A DNA stretch of 64,000 bases from Rhodococcus maanshanensis NBRC 100610 (GCF_001894865.1 NZ_BCXA01000002.1:124001-188000), one strand, 5' to 3'. Positions 24,474 through 35,646 are shown, counted from the stretch's first letter. The notes: a model not told the origin generated them from the letters alone. Made by a program: numbers and translations.

Positions 24474-24522
24474 GTCTGCCCTCGGCAGACAAATCGATTC
24501 GCCACCGCGCCAAGCGGATACA
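24474..24522 (+). promoter_or_regulatory. PopR-type box and promoter of the clpP pair
   Basis: GTCTGCC-CTC-GGCAGAC (24474-24490) contains TCTGCC-N3-GGCAGA, the palindrome I recall for Streptomyces PopR at clpP3-clpP4. GATACA (24517-24522) is a -10 candidate 9 nt before ATG 24532; the -35 position (about 24494-24499, TCGATT) matches poorly, as expected for an activator-dependent promoter. The palindrome centre lies near -48. Confidence 0.7.
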
Positions 24523-24531
24523 ACGGAATGC

Positions 24532-25134
24532 ATGACCGCGACACCAGCCCTGACCTATCGAGACCAACTCACCGACCGACTGTTCCGGCAGCGCACCGTG
24601 ATGCTGACCGGTGAGGTGAACGACGAGATGGCCGAGCGGGCCTGCGCGGAGCTGGTGCTGCTCGCCACTGCCGACGCCGAGCGCGACGTCGTCGTCTACA
24701 TCAACTCTCCCGGCGGCTCCGTGCTGGCCGGGCTCGCCATCTACGACACCATGAAGCTGATCCCCAACGACGTGGTGACCGTCGCGCTGGGGTTCGCCGC
24801 GAGCATGGGCCAGGTGCTGCTCGCCTCCGGCACCCACGGGAAGCGAATAAGCCTGGCGCACAGCCGGATCATGATGCACCAGCCGTCGGCAGGCATCGGC
24901 GGCACGGCGATGGACATCGCCATCCAGGCCGACAACTGGGAGTACATGAAGCGACAGTCGGAGGAGATCCTGGCGGCCGAGACAGGCCGCACGGTCGAGG
25001 AGATCGCCGCCGACAGCGACCGGGACCGCTGGTTCACCCCCGAGCAGGCACGCGAGTACGGGATGGTCGATCACGTGGTCGGATCGTTCGCACAGATCGC
25101 GCCGTTCGCGACCGCACGACGGATGGGGCTGTAG
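24532..25134 (+). CDS. clpP: ATP-dependent Clp protease proteolytic subunit (ClpP3-type)
   Basis: 200 residues, normal ClpP length. Catalytic Ser in [15 protein letters not shown], His in [11 protein letters not shown], Asp in the later [11 protein letters not shown] region; YINSPGGSV is the oxyanion/handle region. First gene of a tandem pair 2 nt from the second, forming a two-component ClpP barrel with an AAA+ partner encoded elsewhere. The location beside a PopR/ClgR-type regulator and the operator upstream suggest the inducible clpP3-clpP4 pair rather than the essential clpP1-clpP2. Confidence 0.93.
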   Translation: MTATPALTYRDQLTDRLFRQRTVMLTGEVNDEMAERACAELVLLATADAERDVVVYINSPGGSVLAGLAIYDTMKLIPNDVVTVALGFAASMGQVLLASGTHGKRISLAHSRIMMHQPSAGIGGTAMDIAIQADNWEYMKRQSEEILAAETGRTVEEIAADSDRDRWFTPEQAREYGMVDHVVGSFAQIAPFATARRMGL

Positions 25135-25136
25135 TC

Positions 25137-25733
25137 ATGGCGCAGTACTCGATTCCCAGCGTCATCGAGCGGACCCCCGCGGGCGAGCGCTCCTTCGACG
25201 TGTTCAGCCGACTGCTCAACGAACGGATCATCTTCCTGGGCACCGAGATCGACGACGGCGTCGCGAACGTGGTGATGGCGCAACTGCTGCACCTCGAGGC
25301 GGACGCGCCGGATCGGGAGATCGGCCTGTACATCAACTCGCCTGGTGGCTCGACCACCGCGATGCTGGCCATCTACGACACCATGCAGTTCCTGCGCCCC
25401 GCGGTCGCCACCTATTGCATGGGTCAGGCCGCGTCCGCCTCGGCGGTGCTGCTCGCCGCGGGCGCGCCGGGGCGCAGGCACGTGCTCGCGCATTCGCGGG
25501 TGCTGTTGCATCAACCGTCCGCTCAGGGTCAGGGCACCATCTCCGATCTCGCCCTGCAGGCCGCGGAGGTGCTGCGGGTCCGGGCGCAGACCGAGGAGAT
25601 CCTCAGCGCGCACACCGGCCAGGACGTGACGCGATTGCGCAGGGACACCGACCGGGACCGGATCTTCACTGCCCAGGAGGCGCTCGACTACGGCCTCGCG
25701 GACCAGATCATCGTCTCCAGGGACGCGGCGTAA
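25137..25733 (+). CDS. clpP: ATP-dependent Clp protease proteolytic subunit (ClpP4-type)
   Basis: 198 residues. Catalytic Ser in [19 protein letters not shown], His in [11 protein letters not shown], Asp in [12 protein letters not shown] follows the first clpP stop after two bases, so the pair is co-translated. About 40% similar to its neighbour by eye. It converges on the regulator gene with a 16-nt gap. Confidence 0.93.
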   Translation: MAQYSIPSVIERTPAGERSFDVFSRLLNERIIFLGTEIDDGVANVVMAQLLHLEADAPDREIGLYINSPGGSTTAMLAIYDTMQFLRPAVATYCMGQAASASAVLLAAGAPGRRHVLAHSRVLLHQPSAQGQGTISDLALQAAEVLRVRAQTEEILSAHTGQDVTRLRRDTDRDRIFTAQEALDYGLADQIIVSRDAA

Positions 25734-25749
25734 CGGACGGCGCCGCCGA

Positions 25750-26124
25750 TCAGGCGGCCATCAGCTCCACCCGCGGCGGACCGGTCACCGTGTGCTGACC
25801 GGTGCGCCGCGGGGCCGACAGTCGCCGCACGCTCCGGGCCAGCAGGTTCTCCAGCGGCAGGCCGAGTGCGTCGCACACCGAGCGCAGCATCTCCGACGAC
25901 GGCTCCTTGCGTCCGCGCTCCATCTCGGAGAGGTACTGCTTGGACATGCCCACCGCCCGCGCCACGTCGTCGAGGGTGCGGTCCTGATCGCGGCGCTCGT
26001 CGCGCAGGATCTCGCCGTAGACCTGCCGCAGCAGGGGAGCGGGCCCGTCGCCGCGGTCCTGGCGTCGGCCGTCGCGCCGCCTGGTGGCGATGTCGACGAC
26101 GACCGGACGGTCCGCAGCTGCCAT
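25750..26124 (-). CDS. PopR/ClgR-type Cro/CI (XRE) activator of clp genes
   Basis: 124 residues. XRE HTH with the ClgR/PopR signature DVARAVGMSKQYLSEMERGRKEPSSEMLRSVCDALGLPL. The chain ends ...RVELMAA; two C-terminal alanines are the feature that makes PopR a ClpP1P2 substrate in Streptomyces (recalled knowledge). It should activate the adjacent clpP pair through the TCTGCC palindrome and be removed by the housekeeping protease. PopR fits better than ClgR because of the operator type; the two are paralogues. Confidence 0.85.
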   Translation of the reverse strand: MAAADRPVVVDIATRRRDGRRQDRGDGPAPLLRQVYGEILRDERRDQDRTLDDVARAVGMSKQYLSEMERGRKEPSSEMLRSVCDALGLPLENLLARSVRRLSAPRRTGQHTVTGPPRVELMAA

Positions 26125-26211
26125 GACCGCAAGCCTGCCACCGGGTCTGATGTTCGGCGCACTTGTTCACTCAGGGCGGACCCGGCGGCGAGATTCGCTG
26201 ACGATTGACCG

Positions 26212-26260
26212 CCGATGTAAAGCGTGCTTGACTCCGTACGACAAGCACGCTTTACATCGG
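26212..26260. promoter_or_regulatory. Perfect 19-bp inverted repeat before the membrane protein/XRE pair
   Basis: CCGATGTAAAGCGTGCTTG (26212-26230), 11-nt spacer, exact complement (26242-26260). Each arm itself contains AAGCNNGCTT, so two operator dimers could bind. A promoter TTGACT (26228-26233)/TTTACA (26251-26256), 17-nt spacer, lies inside it. The GGAGG ribosome site begins at its last two bases. Autoregulation by the XRE protein is inferred. Confidence 0.7.
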
Positions 26261-26268
26261 AGGCATGA

Positions 26269-26709
26269 ATGGCGCGAACTCAGCAGGCCGGGCGCGTGTG
26301 GCGAGCGCCGGTGGCGCACTACGTGTTGGCGGCAGTCTTCGGCGTGATCGCCACCGCCGTCCTGTCGACGATCTCGGGTCTGACGAACCCCGGCGGTTTC
26401 CGGCCCACGTTCGCGATCACCGCGCTCTGCGCGGCCTACCCGGCTTTCGCGCTCGGCGTGAAGATGTTCGTCACCGGTCACACCGTGACGGTGGATGCGC
26501 ACGGGGAACAGAGCATCGAGGTGCGATGGATGGAGCGGGCCGGCGCGGGCGCATTCCTCGACGTGCTCGTCGCGACAACACTCGGCGCCGCGGCTCTGCT
26601 CATCACCGGGTTCGAGGTCCAGGCCGTCGCGGCGCTGATCGGCGTCGCCGCCTTCTCGGTGGTGGATGTCGGCCTGCGCTATCTCATCATCAAGCGGCAG
26701 GCGTCCTAG
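26269..26709 (+). CDS. Four-helix membrane protein in an XRE operon
   Basis: 146 residues, four hydrophobic helices (about 15-35, 48-68, 98-118, 120-140). No catalytic motif. GGAGG 5 nt before ATG 26269. Stop overlaps the GTG of the XRE gene (TAGTG). Small membrane proteins paired with a tiny XRE regulator are widespread, with unknown function. Confidence 0.75.
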   Translation: MARTQQAGRVWRAPVAHYVLAAVFGVIATAVLSTISGLTNPGGFRPTFAITALCAAYPAFALGVKMFVTGHTVTVDAHGEQSIEVRWMERAGAGAFLDVLVATTLGAAALLITGFEVQAVAALIGVAAFSVVDVGLRYLIIKRQAS

Positions 26710-26912
26710 TGCGGAACGACCTGGCGTCGCGCCGCGCCGAGCGAGGCTGGTCCCAGGCCGAGTTGGCAGCGCGGCTCGGGGTTTCGCGCCAGACAATCAT
26801 CTCCATCGAGCGCGGACGGTTCGATCCCTCGTTGCCTCTTGCCTTTTCCATCGCCGAGGTCTTCGGCTGCAGGATCGAGGACGTCTTCACGCCTGCCGCG
26901 CGGACCGAATGA
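26709..26912 (+). CDS. Small XRE-family (YozG-like) regulator
   Basis: 67 residues, essentially only an HTH: RRAERGWSQAELAARLGVSRQTIISIERGRFDPS followed by LAFSIAEVFGCRIEDVF, the compact domain class. GTG 26709 overlaps the upstream stop. It probably controls the operon through the 26212-26260 repeat. Confidence 0.88.
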   Translation: MRNDLASRRAERGWSQAELAARLGVSRQTIISIERGRFDPSLPLAFSIAEVFGCRIEDVFTPAARTE

Positions 26913-27005
26913 GCCGCCCTGGCGCGTTCGGTGGCGACCGACCGTTGCGGGGTGGAGAATTCGGCGAGAGCCCGGCCGTCGGGCGCAATGGAAACGGAGA
27001 CCTGC

Positions 27006-27482
27006 ATGGCACCCGAGAGCAAGGACAGCTTCCTCGTGGAACGCTCCCTCGACGTCGCCGCGAGCCCGGCCACGCTGCACGGCCTGATCGAGGATTTCCG
27101 TCGCTGGCCCGACTGGTCGCCGTGGGAGGAGCTCGACCCCACCATGACCCGCACCTACGGCGGGGCCGACCGCGGAGTCGGCGCCACCTACTCCTGGTCG
27201 GGCAACCGCAAGGCGGGTTCGGGATCGATGGTGATCACCGAGTCGGTGCCAGGGCAGAAGGTGGTGCTGGACTTGGCGTTTCTGAAGCCGTTCAAGGCCG
27301 AGAACGTCACCACCTTCCTGCTGGAACCGAGCGGCGGCGGCACCACGGTGCGCTGGCGGATGACCGGCAAGAAAACGTGGTTCTTCAAGGTCTTCGGGTT
27401 CGTGTTCAGCATGGACAAGATGGTGGGCAAGGACTTCGAGAAGGGCCTGGCCAAGCTGAAGGCCCTCGCCGAGGCCGGATAG
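27006..27482 (+). CDS. SRPBCC/polyketide-cyclase-like protein
   Basis: 158 residues from ATG 27006 (GGAGA 5 nt upstream). START-like fold: FLVERSLDVAASPATLHGLIEDFRRWPDWSPW at the N-terminus, VGATYSWSGN, and a C-terminal long helix KMVGKDFEKGLAKLKALAE. The open frame extends to 26931 but without a ribosome site. Ligand unknown. Confidence 0.85.
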   Translation: MAPESKDSFLVERSLDVAASPATLHGLIEDFRRWPDWSPWEELDPTMTRTYGGADRGVGATYSWSGNRKAGSGSMVITESVPGQKVVLDLAFLKPFKAENVTTFLLEPSGGGTTVRWRMTGKKTWFFKVFGFVFSMDKMVGKDFEKGLAKLKALAEAG

Positions 27483-27542
27483 GCTCCCGAGCCCGCCACG
27501 GCAGGTGCGTCGGCTACGGGCGGTCGGTGATACCTTCCGTCG

Positions 27543-28952
27543 GTGCCGCGGATGAGTCCCCCTGATGCGCAGACGTACTGGATCTCCACCAAGATCCACA
27601 GCGACCAGTTCCTGCTCTACTGTTTCGAGGACCCGGCCGACTCGACGGCCGAGATGCGCCGGTCGCTCATCGCGCGCGCCGCGCTCGTCCCGGACCTGCG
27701 GCTCAAGGTCCGCGACGTCCCGTTCCACGCCGACTACCCGTACTGGGTCCCGATGGACGTCGGCGCCGACCACGTGGTGGCCCACGAGCCGCTCGGGAGC
27801 TGGCCGGACTGCCTGCTGGCGGTGGGGGAGCTGCTGACCGAGCGCCTGGAGTCACGCGAATCGCCGTGGCGACTGCACCTTTTCGCGGTCAGCCGCGGTT
27901 CGCCGCGGTGCGGTGACGCACCCGCGGTGGTCGCGGTGCTGCAGGTCGCGCACGCCCTGGCCGACGGCCGGGGCGCCTCGGCGCTGGCCAGGGCCCTGTT
28001 CGGCGGGCAGGCCGTTGCCGCGCGGCGTTCGCCGGGCCCCGCGCCGTGGCGACCGGCCCCGGCGCTCGCGTTGGCGGCCGCTCGACTGCCCGCGCAGCTG
28101 GCCTCCCTGCTGGTCGCCGCGGTGCCGGCCCACCGGACCCACCGAGAACTCGAGCGCGACACCGCCGCGGGGGTGCTGCCGCCGCAACCGACGAGCCTGC
28201 CCAAGGGGCCGACCAACGCCCGGCCGGACGAGCGCCGGTCGGTGCGGATGGTGGTCCGCGACGCCGCGGACTTGCGCGGGCCCGGCGTCACCGTCACGGT
28301 GGGGGCGATGACCGCGATCTCGCTGGCGCTCACCCGGTACCTGAGGGCACAGGGGAGCGAGCCGCCCGCGGACCTCGCCGCGGAGGTGACGGTCGCCAAG
28401 TCTGGGCAGGCGCACGCGCGGAACCACTTCCGCAACGTCGCGGTCGACCTGCATCCGGACCTCGCCGACCTGCGGGAGCGAGCCGAGGCGATCGCCGCCT
28501 CGATGGCATCGCGCCGGGTCCGCGGCGAGCACCCGGCCGCGGCCGCCGCGGACCGCGCGCTGCGCTCGGTTCCCGGTCCGCTGGTGCGGTGGGGCGTCGA
28601 GCAGTTCGATTTCGGCGCGATTCCCGACACCGTCACGGGCAACACCGTGGTCTCCAGCGTCGACCGCGGTCCAGCCGATCTGTCCCTCGGCGGCGGGCCG
28701 GTGCGTTTCACGGCCGGGTTCCCGGCGTTGTCCCAGTTCATGGGGCTGACCCACGGCGTGCACGGCATCGGTGACACCGTGACGATCGGCGTCACCACCA
28801 GTGCGTCGGTGCTGGCCGACCTCGACGCCTACGAGGCGATGCTGCACGAGGCGATAGACGAGGTCGGCGCCGCAATTGGAGCGATCGGGTGGCGAGGCGC
28901 GCCGTCCCCCGATACCCTGCATTCGGTGTCGGAAGCTCCGGCAGAGCAGTGA
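27543..28952 (+). CDS. WS/DGAT-like acyltransferase
   Basis: 469 residues in the wax ester synthase/diacylglycerol acyltransferase fold. The active-site motif HHxxxDG reads AHALADG (QVAHALADGRGAS): the first His is Ala, the second (catalytic in the CoA-dependent acyltransferase superfamily) is kept. The C-terminal WS/DGAT signature GNTVVSSVDRGP fits the SNVPGP-type region. GTG start. Possible storage-lipid enzyme; activity is doubtful because of the altered motif and should be tested. Confidence 0.75.
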   Translation: MPRMSPPDAQTYWISTKIHSDQFLLYCFEDPADSTAEMRRSLIARAALVPDLRLKVRDVPFHADYPYWVPMDVGADHVVAHEPLGSWPDCLLAVGELLTERLESRESPWRLHLFAVSRGSPRCGDAPAVVAVLQVAHALADGRGASALARALFGGQAVAARRSPGPAPWRPAPALALAAARLPAQLASLLVAAVPAHRTHRELERDTAAGVLPPQPTSLPKGPTNARPDERRSVRMVVRDAADLRGPGVTVTVGAMTAISLALTRYLRAQGSEPPADLAAEVTVAKSGQAHARNHFRNVAVDLHPDLADLRERAEAIAASMASRRVRGEHPAAAAADRALRSVPGPLVRWGVEQFDFGAIPDTVTGNTVVSSVDRGPADLSLGGGPVRFTAGFPALSQFMGLTHGVHGIGDTVTIGVTTSASVLADLDAYEAMLHEAIDEVGAAIGAIGWRGAPSPDTLHSVSEAPAEQ

Positions 28953-28983
28953 CGACTCGACGAGTCATCGAAGGAGTACCCAG

Positions 28984-29073
28984 ATGTCGACCTACATTTA
29001 CGATGCACTGGTTCCCTATGTCGGACCGGCCGAGGCCGCGAACCTGGCCACCTTGCTGGCCGTCGGACCGTAA
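28984..29073 (+). CDS. Very small protein, 29 residues
   Basis: ATG 28984 with AAGGAG 7 nt upstream; the peptide begins MSTYIYDALVPYV and ends LATLLAVGP. Starts 31 nt after the acyltransferase stop and is followed by a perfect terminator hairpin, so it is the last gene of a transcript. No family recognised. Confidence 0.5.
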   Translation: MSTYIYDALVPYVGPAEAANLATLLAVGP

Positions 29074-29090
29074 GGACCACACACCCTCAC

Positions 29091-29128
29091 GTGAGGCCCG
29101 GTGGAGCGTTTGCTCCGCCGGGCCTCAC
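29091..29128 (+). terminator. Intrinsic terminator-like hairpin
   Basis: 17-bp perfect stem (29091-29107 with 29112-29128), loop GTTT, 17 nt after the stop of the 29-residue gene. Confidence 0.88.
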
Positions 29129-29257
29129 GCATATCCGGCTCCGGGTCGCACGTTGGTGATGCCCGGACGGGCCGTCGCGGGACCGGCGTAATATTCCGAC
29201 GACGAATCTGGTGTCGAGGTCCGACGTCGAGGGCCTCGGCTGTCGAAGGGAATCGGA

Positions 29258-31186
<1,929 letters not shown>

Positions 31187-31188
31187 TC

Positions 31189-31216
31189 GGGTCGGTCGAT
31201 TCCGGTCGACCGACCC
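31189..31216 (+). terminator. Intrinsic terminator-like hairpin after htpG
   Basis: GGGTCGGTCGA (31189-31199) and TCGACCGACCC (31206-31216), 6-nt loop, starting 3 nt after the stop codon. Confidence 0.8.
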
Positions 31217-31285
31217 CCGGTCGCGGTGCGCCGCGCCGAACTCGCGGGATCGCGAATCGGCGCGGCGCCCTCGCGCTGTGGCGGC

Positions 31286-31291
31286 TACAGT
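31286..31291 (+). promoter_or_regulatory. -10 box, leaderless
   Basis: TACAGT ends 6 nt before ATG 31298. Confidence 0.45.
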
Positions 31292-31297
31292 GCGGGT

Positions 31298-31648
31298 ATG
31301 TCTGTCGTATACAACGTCTTCGTCGCCATCCACCTGCTCGGCATGGCCGCCATCGTCGGTGGCTACTTCGCCGTGCTGGCGGAGCCGCGGGTGTCCGAGG
31401 TCATGGTGTGGGGCGCCCGGGTCCAGTTCCTGACGGGCCTGATCATCGTCGGGATCGGCGAGGCCGCGCTGGACAAGGAGTACATCACCGCCAAGATCGC
31501 GACCAAGCTGGTGCTCTCGCTCGTGGTGGTCGCGCTTGCCGAGATCGGTCGCGCCAAGCAGAAGCGTGGCGAGGGGAACCCGAACCTGGCGCACGCGGCC
31601 GGTGTGCTCGCGATCATCACCGCTCTGATCGCCGCGCTCTGGACGTAG
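31298..31648 (+). CDS. Small four-helix membrane protein
   Basis: 116 residues: four hydrophobic segments (about 1-26, 43-58, 65-84, 98-115). Conserved-looking SVVYNVFVAIHLLGMAAIVGGYF start; no catalytic motif. The leaderless -10 box supports this start over the longer frame from 31226. Confidence 0.75.
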   Translation: MSVVYNVFVAIHLLGMAAIVGGYFAVLAEPRVSEVMVWGARVQFLTGLIIVGIGEAALDKEYITAKIATKLVLSLVVVALAEIGRAKQKRGEGNPNLAHAAGVLAIITALIAALWT

Positions 31649-31682
31649 CCACGGGCGGTACGGCCCCAGGCAGGTCATCTCG

Positions 31683-33038
31683 GTGAGACCCGAAACCAGA
31701 ACCCGCACAGAGCGACTCGACGAACTCCCGTTCACCCGCCGGCACGGCAGGTTGCTGGTCGGCTCCGGGATCGGTTGGGCGCTCGACGCGATGGACGTCG
31801 GCCTCATCTCGTTCGTGATGGCGGCGTTGGCCGTGCACTGGGACCTGAGCAAGACGCAGCTGTCCTGGGTCGGTTCGATCGGCTTCGTCGGGATGGCCAT
31901 CGGGGCCAGCGTCGGTGGGCTGCTCGCGGACCGCATCGGCCGCAGGCAGGTGTTCGCGGCGACCCTGCTCGTCTATGGGCTCGCCACGGGAGCAACCGCG
32001 CTTGCGGGGTCGTTGGCGGTGCTCATCGCGCTCCGCTTCGTGGTGGGGCTCGGGCTGGGCGCCGAGCTGCCGGTCGCGTCGACGCTGGTCAGTGAGTACG
32101 CGCCGCGAAAGCAGCGGGGCCGCATGGTGGTTGCGCTCGAGGCGTTCTGGGCGGTGGGCTGGATCCTGGCCGCCCTGATCGGCTACTTCGTGGTGCCGCT
32201 GTCCGACGACGGCTGGCGCTGGGCGCTCGCGGTCGGCCTCGTGCCCACCGCCTATGCGGTGGTGGTCCGGGTGGGCCTGCCCGAATCTGTGCGCTTCCTC
32301 GAGAGCCGCGGCAGGTATGCCGAGGCGGAGGCGGCCGTGCGGTCCTTCGAGGAGTCGGCGCCGATCGGCAGGGCGCGGGAGACCGGGACCGATGTCGCTG
32401 CCGAGCCGGAGGCCGGGGAACCGGATCCGCAGTCCGGCGGCACCGCCGTCGAGTCGATCTGGTCGCCACGGCTGCGCAGGCGGACGGGCGCGCTGTGGGT
32501 GGTCTGGTTCTGCATCAACCTGTCCTACTACGGCGCCTTCATCTGGCTGCCGAGCCTGCTGCTCGCGCAGGGCTTCGACCTGGTGAAGTCCTTCCAGTAC
32601 ACGCTGGTCATCACCCTCGCCCAGCTGCCCGGGTACGCGGTCGCGGCCTGGCTGATCGAGGTGTGGGGCCGCCGCGGCACCCTGGCGACCTTCCTCCTCG
32701 GGTCCGCGCTCGCCGCCGGCCTGTTCGGGTTGGCGGACTCACCGACGCAGATCGTCGCGGCGGGTATGGCGTTGTCGTTCTTCAATCTCGGCGCGTGGGG
32801 CGCCCTGTACGCGATCGGTCCGGAGCTCTATCCCACGACGGTGCGGGGAGCGGGCACCGGCGCGGCGGCGGCCTTCGGACGGATCGCGTCGATCATCGCG
32901 CCGCTGATCGTGCCGTGGCTGCTGACCGGCGGCGGCAACGGACTGGTGTTCGGGGTGTTCGCGGTGTCCTTCGGGTTCGCCGCGACCGCGACCCTCGCGC
33001 TGCCCGAGCTCAAGGGTCAGGCGCTGGCCGAGCGCTGA
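31683..33038 (+). CDS. MFS transporter, metabolite:H+ symporter-like
   Basis: 451 residues, 12 membrane helices in two halves with the loop 2-3 motif GGLLADRIGRRQV and the family signature LGLGAELPVASTLVSEYAPRKQRGRM (sugar porter/aromatic acid type), and PTTVRGAGTG in the second half. Resembles the niacin/benzoate-type 'putative metabolite:H+ symporter' group; substrate unknown. An acidic Gly-rich loop (about 225-260) is longer than usual. GTG start. Confidence 0.85.
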   Translation: MRPETRTRTERLDELPFTRRHGRLLVGSGIGWALDAMDVGLISFVMAALAVHWDLSKTQLSWVGSIGFVGMAIGASVGGLLADRIGRRQVFAATLLVYGLATGATALAGSLAVLIALRFVVGLGLGAELPVASTLVSEYAPRKQRGRMVVALEAFWAVGWILAALIGYFVVPLSDDGWRWALAVGLVPTAYAVVVRVGLPESVRFLESRGRYAEAEAAVRSFEESAPIGRARETGTDVAAEPEAGEPDPQSGGTAVESIWSPRLRRRTGALWVVWFCINLSYYGAFIWLPSLLLAQGFDLVKSFQYTLVITLAQLPGYAVAAWLIEVWGRRGTLATFLLGSALAAGLFGLADSPTQIVAAGMALSFFNLGAWGALYAIGPELYPTTVRGAGTGAAAAFGRIASIIAPLIVPWLLTGGGNGLVFGVFAVSFGFAATATLALPELKGQALAER

Positions 33039-33054
33039 CGAACCCGGCCTCCTC

Positions 33055-33675
33055 TCAGGCCATCTCCGGTACGTGTAGGTGGGCGATGGCCAGTTCGAAC
33101 TCGCACACCTCGAGGATCTCGCCGCCCATCTCGCGGACCGCTGCTGCCCGGATCTCCTGGGCCAGCTCGCGGTTGTTGTCCATCGCCTCGTGGCTGTCGA
33201 AGGTCACCGAGGACACCCCGCGCCCAGCCGCGTGGTCGACCAGCAGGCTGGCGCTGCAGAACCCCTCGAGGTCCTCCATCGCGGGCATGGACACCATCTT
33301 GTAGACGTCGATGGCGTGGTCCATCCGGCCCGGCTCGAGCTTGAGCCACACGGCCCGCACGCAGGCACCGTGGCCCGAATGGTGGTCGCGGTGCAGGACC
33401 GCGATGTCCCAGCGCTCGACCGTGGTGGTGCCACCGAAGACCTTGGCGGCCTCGTCGCGGAGCTGCAGGACTGGCCCCTCGCTCCTGCGCAGCGATTCCT
33501 CGTCCATCCAGGAGCTGGTGGCGATGCAGCGTCCGCTGTCGTGGTCGACCAGCAGGGACAGTCCCGCGCAGCCCTCGAGTTCGGCGAGTGCAGGCATCAC
33601 CGTGTCGCGAATGTGTTTGATTCCCGCGTCGATGAACGACGGGTGGGCCTGGATAGTGGTTGAGCGTGCAAACAC
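33055..33675 (-). CDS. Tandem ABM-domain (dimeric alpha-beta barrel) protein
   Basis: 206 residues containing two ferredoxin-like ABM modules (about 1-100 and 105-206), each with a LLVDH motif (AGLSLLVDHDSGR, SASLLVDHAAGR). Start is GTG 33675 with a perfect AAGGAGGTG site. It is convergent with the MFS gene. Antibiotic-biosynthesis monooxygenase family proteins can be enzymes or haem-binding; unknown here. Confidence 0.8.
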   Translation of the reverse strand: MFARSTTIQAHPSFIDAGIKHIRDTVMPALAELEGCAGLSLLVDHDSGRCIATSSWMDEESLRRSEGPVLQLRDEAAKVFGGTTTVERWDIAVLHRDHHSGHGACVRAVWLKLEPGRMDHAIDVYKMVSMPAMEDLEGFCSASLLVDHAAGRGVSSVTFDSHEAMDNNRELAQEIRAAAVREMGGEILEVCEFELAIAHLHVPEMA

Positions 33676-33789
33676 GATCCACCTCCTTGTTCTCGAGGCA
33701 GCACCCGGCGGGCGCCACCGGTCAACCCCCCTCCATGCCTCACCTTCCTCCCACCGGGTGCGCATGGCAATGGTGGATCGTCAACGACA

Positions 33790-33825
33790 GAGGCCCGGCG
33801 GAGCGTGCGCTCCGCCGGGCCTCGG
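33790..33825. terminator. Intrinsic terminator-like hairpin
   Basis: Stem GAGGCCCGGCGGAGCG and CGCTCCGCCGGGCCTC around a TG-containing 3-nt loop, between the ABM gene start and the fumarase stop. It resembles the 29091 terminator stem (GAGGCCCGG.GGAGC). Confidence 0.75.
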
Positions 33826-33841
33826 GTTCTGCCGTCTCAGC

Positions 33842-35539
33842 TCACAGGCCCGGACGCTTGCCCACCGTCAGGGTGACCTCGCCGGTGTGCGCGAAGAAGT
33901 CGTTGCCCTTGTCGTCGACCACGATGAAGGCAGGGAAGTCCTCGACGTCGATCTTCCAGACCGCCTCCATGCCGAGCTCTTCGTACTCGACGACCTCGAC
34001 CTTCTTGATGCAGTCGAGCGCCAGCCGCGCCGCCGGCCCGCCGATGGAACCGAGGTAGAAGCCGCCATGCGAGTTGCAGGCGTCGGTGACCTGCTTGGAC
34101 CGGTTGCCCTTGGCCAGCATCACCATCGAGCCACCCGCCGCCTGGAACTGCTCGACGTACGAGTCCATGCGGCCTGCCGTGGTGGGGCCGAAGGAACCGG
34201 ACGCCAGGCCCTCGGGGGTCTTGGCCGGACCGGCGTAGTACACCGGGTGGTCCTTGAGGTACTGCGGCATCTCCTCGCCTGCGTCGAGACGTTCCTTGAT
34301 CTTCGCGTGCGCGATGTCGCGCGCGACGACCAGCGGGCCGGTCAGCGACAGCCGGGTCTTGACCGGGTGCTTGGACAGCTCGGCGAGGATCTCGGGCATC
34401 GGCTTGGTGAGGTCGATCTTGACCGCGGCGCCCTTGCCGGTGCCCGAGATGCCGTCGGTCTCGGCGTCGAGCTGGGTGTCGGTGACCTCCGGCAGGAACC
34501 GGCCCGGGTTGAACTCGAGCTGCTCGAGGAAGATGCCCTCGGGGGTGATCTTCGCCTTCGCCTGGCGGTCGGCCGAGCAGGAGACGGCGATCGCGACGGG
34601 CAGCGACGCACCGTGGCGGGGGAGCCGGACGACGCGGACGTCGTGGCAGAAGTACTTGCCGCCGAACTGCGCGCCGATGCCGATCTTCTGGGTGAGCTCG
34701 AAGACCTTCTTCTCGAGCTCGTGGTCACGGAAACCGCGACCCGTGATCGCGCCCTCGGTCGGCAGCTCGTCGAGGTAGTGCGCGGACGCGTACTTGGCCG
34801 TCTTGAGCGCGAACTCGGCGGACGTGCCGCCGACGACGATCGCGAGGTGGTACGGCGGGCAGGCCGCGGTACCGAGCGAGCGGATCTTGGCCTCGAGGAA
34901 CTGCATCATCGAGTCCGGGTTCAGGATCGCCTTCGTCTCCTGGAACAGGTAGGACTTGTTGGCGCTGCCGCCGCCCTTGGCCATGAACAGGAACTTGTAC
35001 GAGTTCTCGTGGCCCTTGGCCGTGTCCGCGTACAGCTCGACCTGCGCGGGCAGGTTGCTGCCGGTGTTCTTCTCGTCCCACATGGTCACGGGGGCCATCT
35101 GCGAGTACCGCAGGTTCAGCTTGGTGAAGGCGTCGTAGACGCCGCGCGAGATGGCCTGCTCGTCGTCACCGGGGGTGAGGACCTGCTGGCCGCGCTTGCC
35201 CATGACGATGGCGGTGCCGGTGTCCTGGCACATCGGGAGCACGCCCGCTGCGGCGATGTTCGCGTTCTTGAGCAGGTCGAGCGCAACGAACTTGTCGTTG
35301 TTCGACGCCTCCGGGTCGTCGAGGATGCTCGCGAGCTGCGTCAGGTGGTCGGTGCGCAGGTAGTGCGAGATGTCGTGCAGTGCGGTCTCGGTGAGCAGCC
35401 GCAGCGCCTCGGGCTCGACGGTCAGGAAGGTGCGACCGTCCGGTCCCTCGACGGTGGACACCCCCTCGGTGGTCAGCAGCCGGTACTCGGTGGTGGCGTC
35501 ACCGATCGGCAGCAGGTCCTCATAGAGGAAGTCGGCCAT
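33842..35539 (-). CDS. fumA: Fumarate hydratase class I (Fe-S)
   Basis: 565 residues from ATG 35539 (ATG 35542 is too close to the AGGAG site). TCA-cycle fumarate-malate interconversion with an oxygen-sensitive 4Fe-4S cluster. Cys-containing motifs [36 protein letters not shown] and [17 protein letters not shown] match the class; the C-terminal beta-domain (about 385-560) completes it. Soluble. Confidence 0.95.
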   Translation of the reverse strand: MADFLYEDLLPIGDATTEYRLLTTEGVSTVEGPDGRTFLTVEPEALRLLTETALHDISHYLRTDHLTQLASILDDPEASNNDKFVALDLLKNANIAAAGVLPMCQDTGTAIVMGKRGQQVLTPGDDEQAISRGVYDAFTKLNLRYSQMAPVTMWDEKNTGSNLPAQVELYADTAKGHENSYKFLFMAKGGGSANKSYLFQETKAILNPDSMMQFLEAKIRSLGTAACPPYHLAIVVGGTSAEFALKTAKYASAHYLDELPTEGAITGRGFRDHELEKKVFELTQKIGIGAQFGGKYFCHDVRVVRLPRHGASLPVAIAVSCSADRQAKAKITPEGIFLEQLEFNPGRFLPEVTDTQLDAETDGISGTGKGAAVKIDLTKPMPEILAELSKHPVKTRLSLTGPLVVARDIAHAKIKERLDAGEEMPQYLKDHPVYYAGPAKTPEGLASGSFGPTTAGRMDSYVEQFQAAGGSMVMLAKGNRSKQVTDACNSHGGFYLGSIGGPAARLALDCIKKVEVVEYEELGMEAVWKIDVEDFPAFIVVDDKGNDFFAHTGEVTLTVGKRPGL

Positions 35540-35646
35540 CATCTCTCCTGTACACGGGGCGTGCGATGCACGTTCAGGCTAGCGGCGTGGCTCCCGAGCC
35601 CCGATCCGGGGGCGGGAACGAGCCCGTCGCCGGTCGGGGCGGTCCG

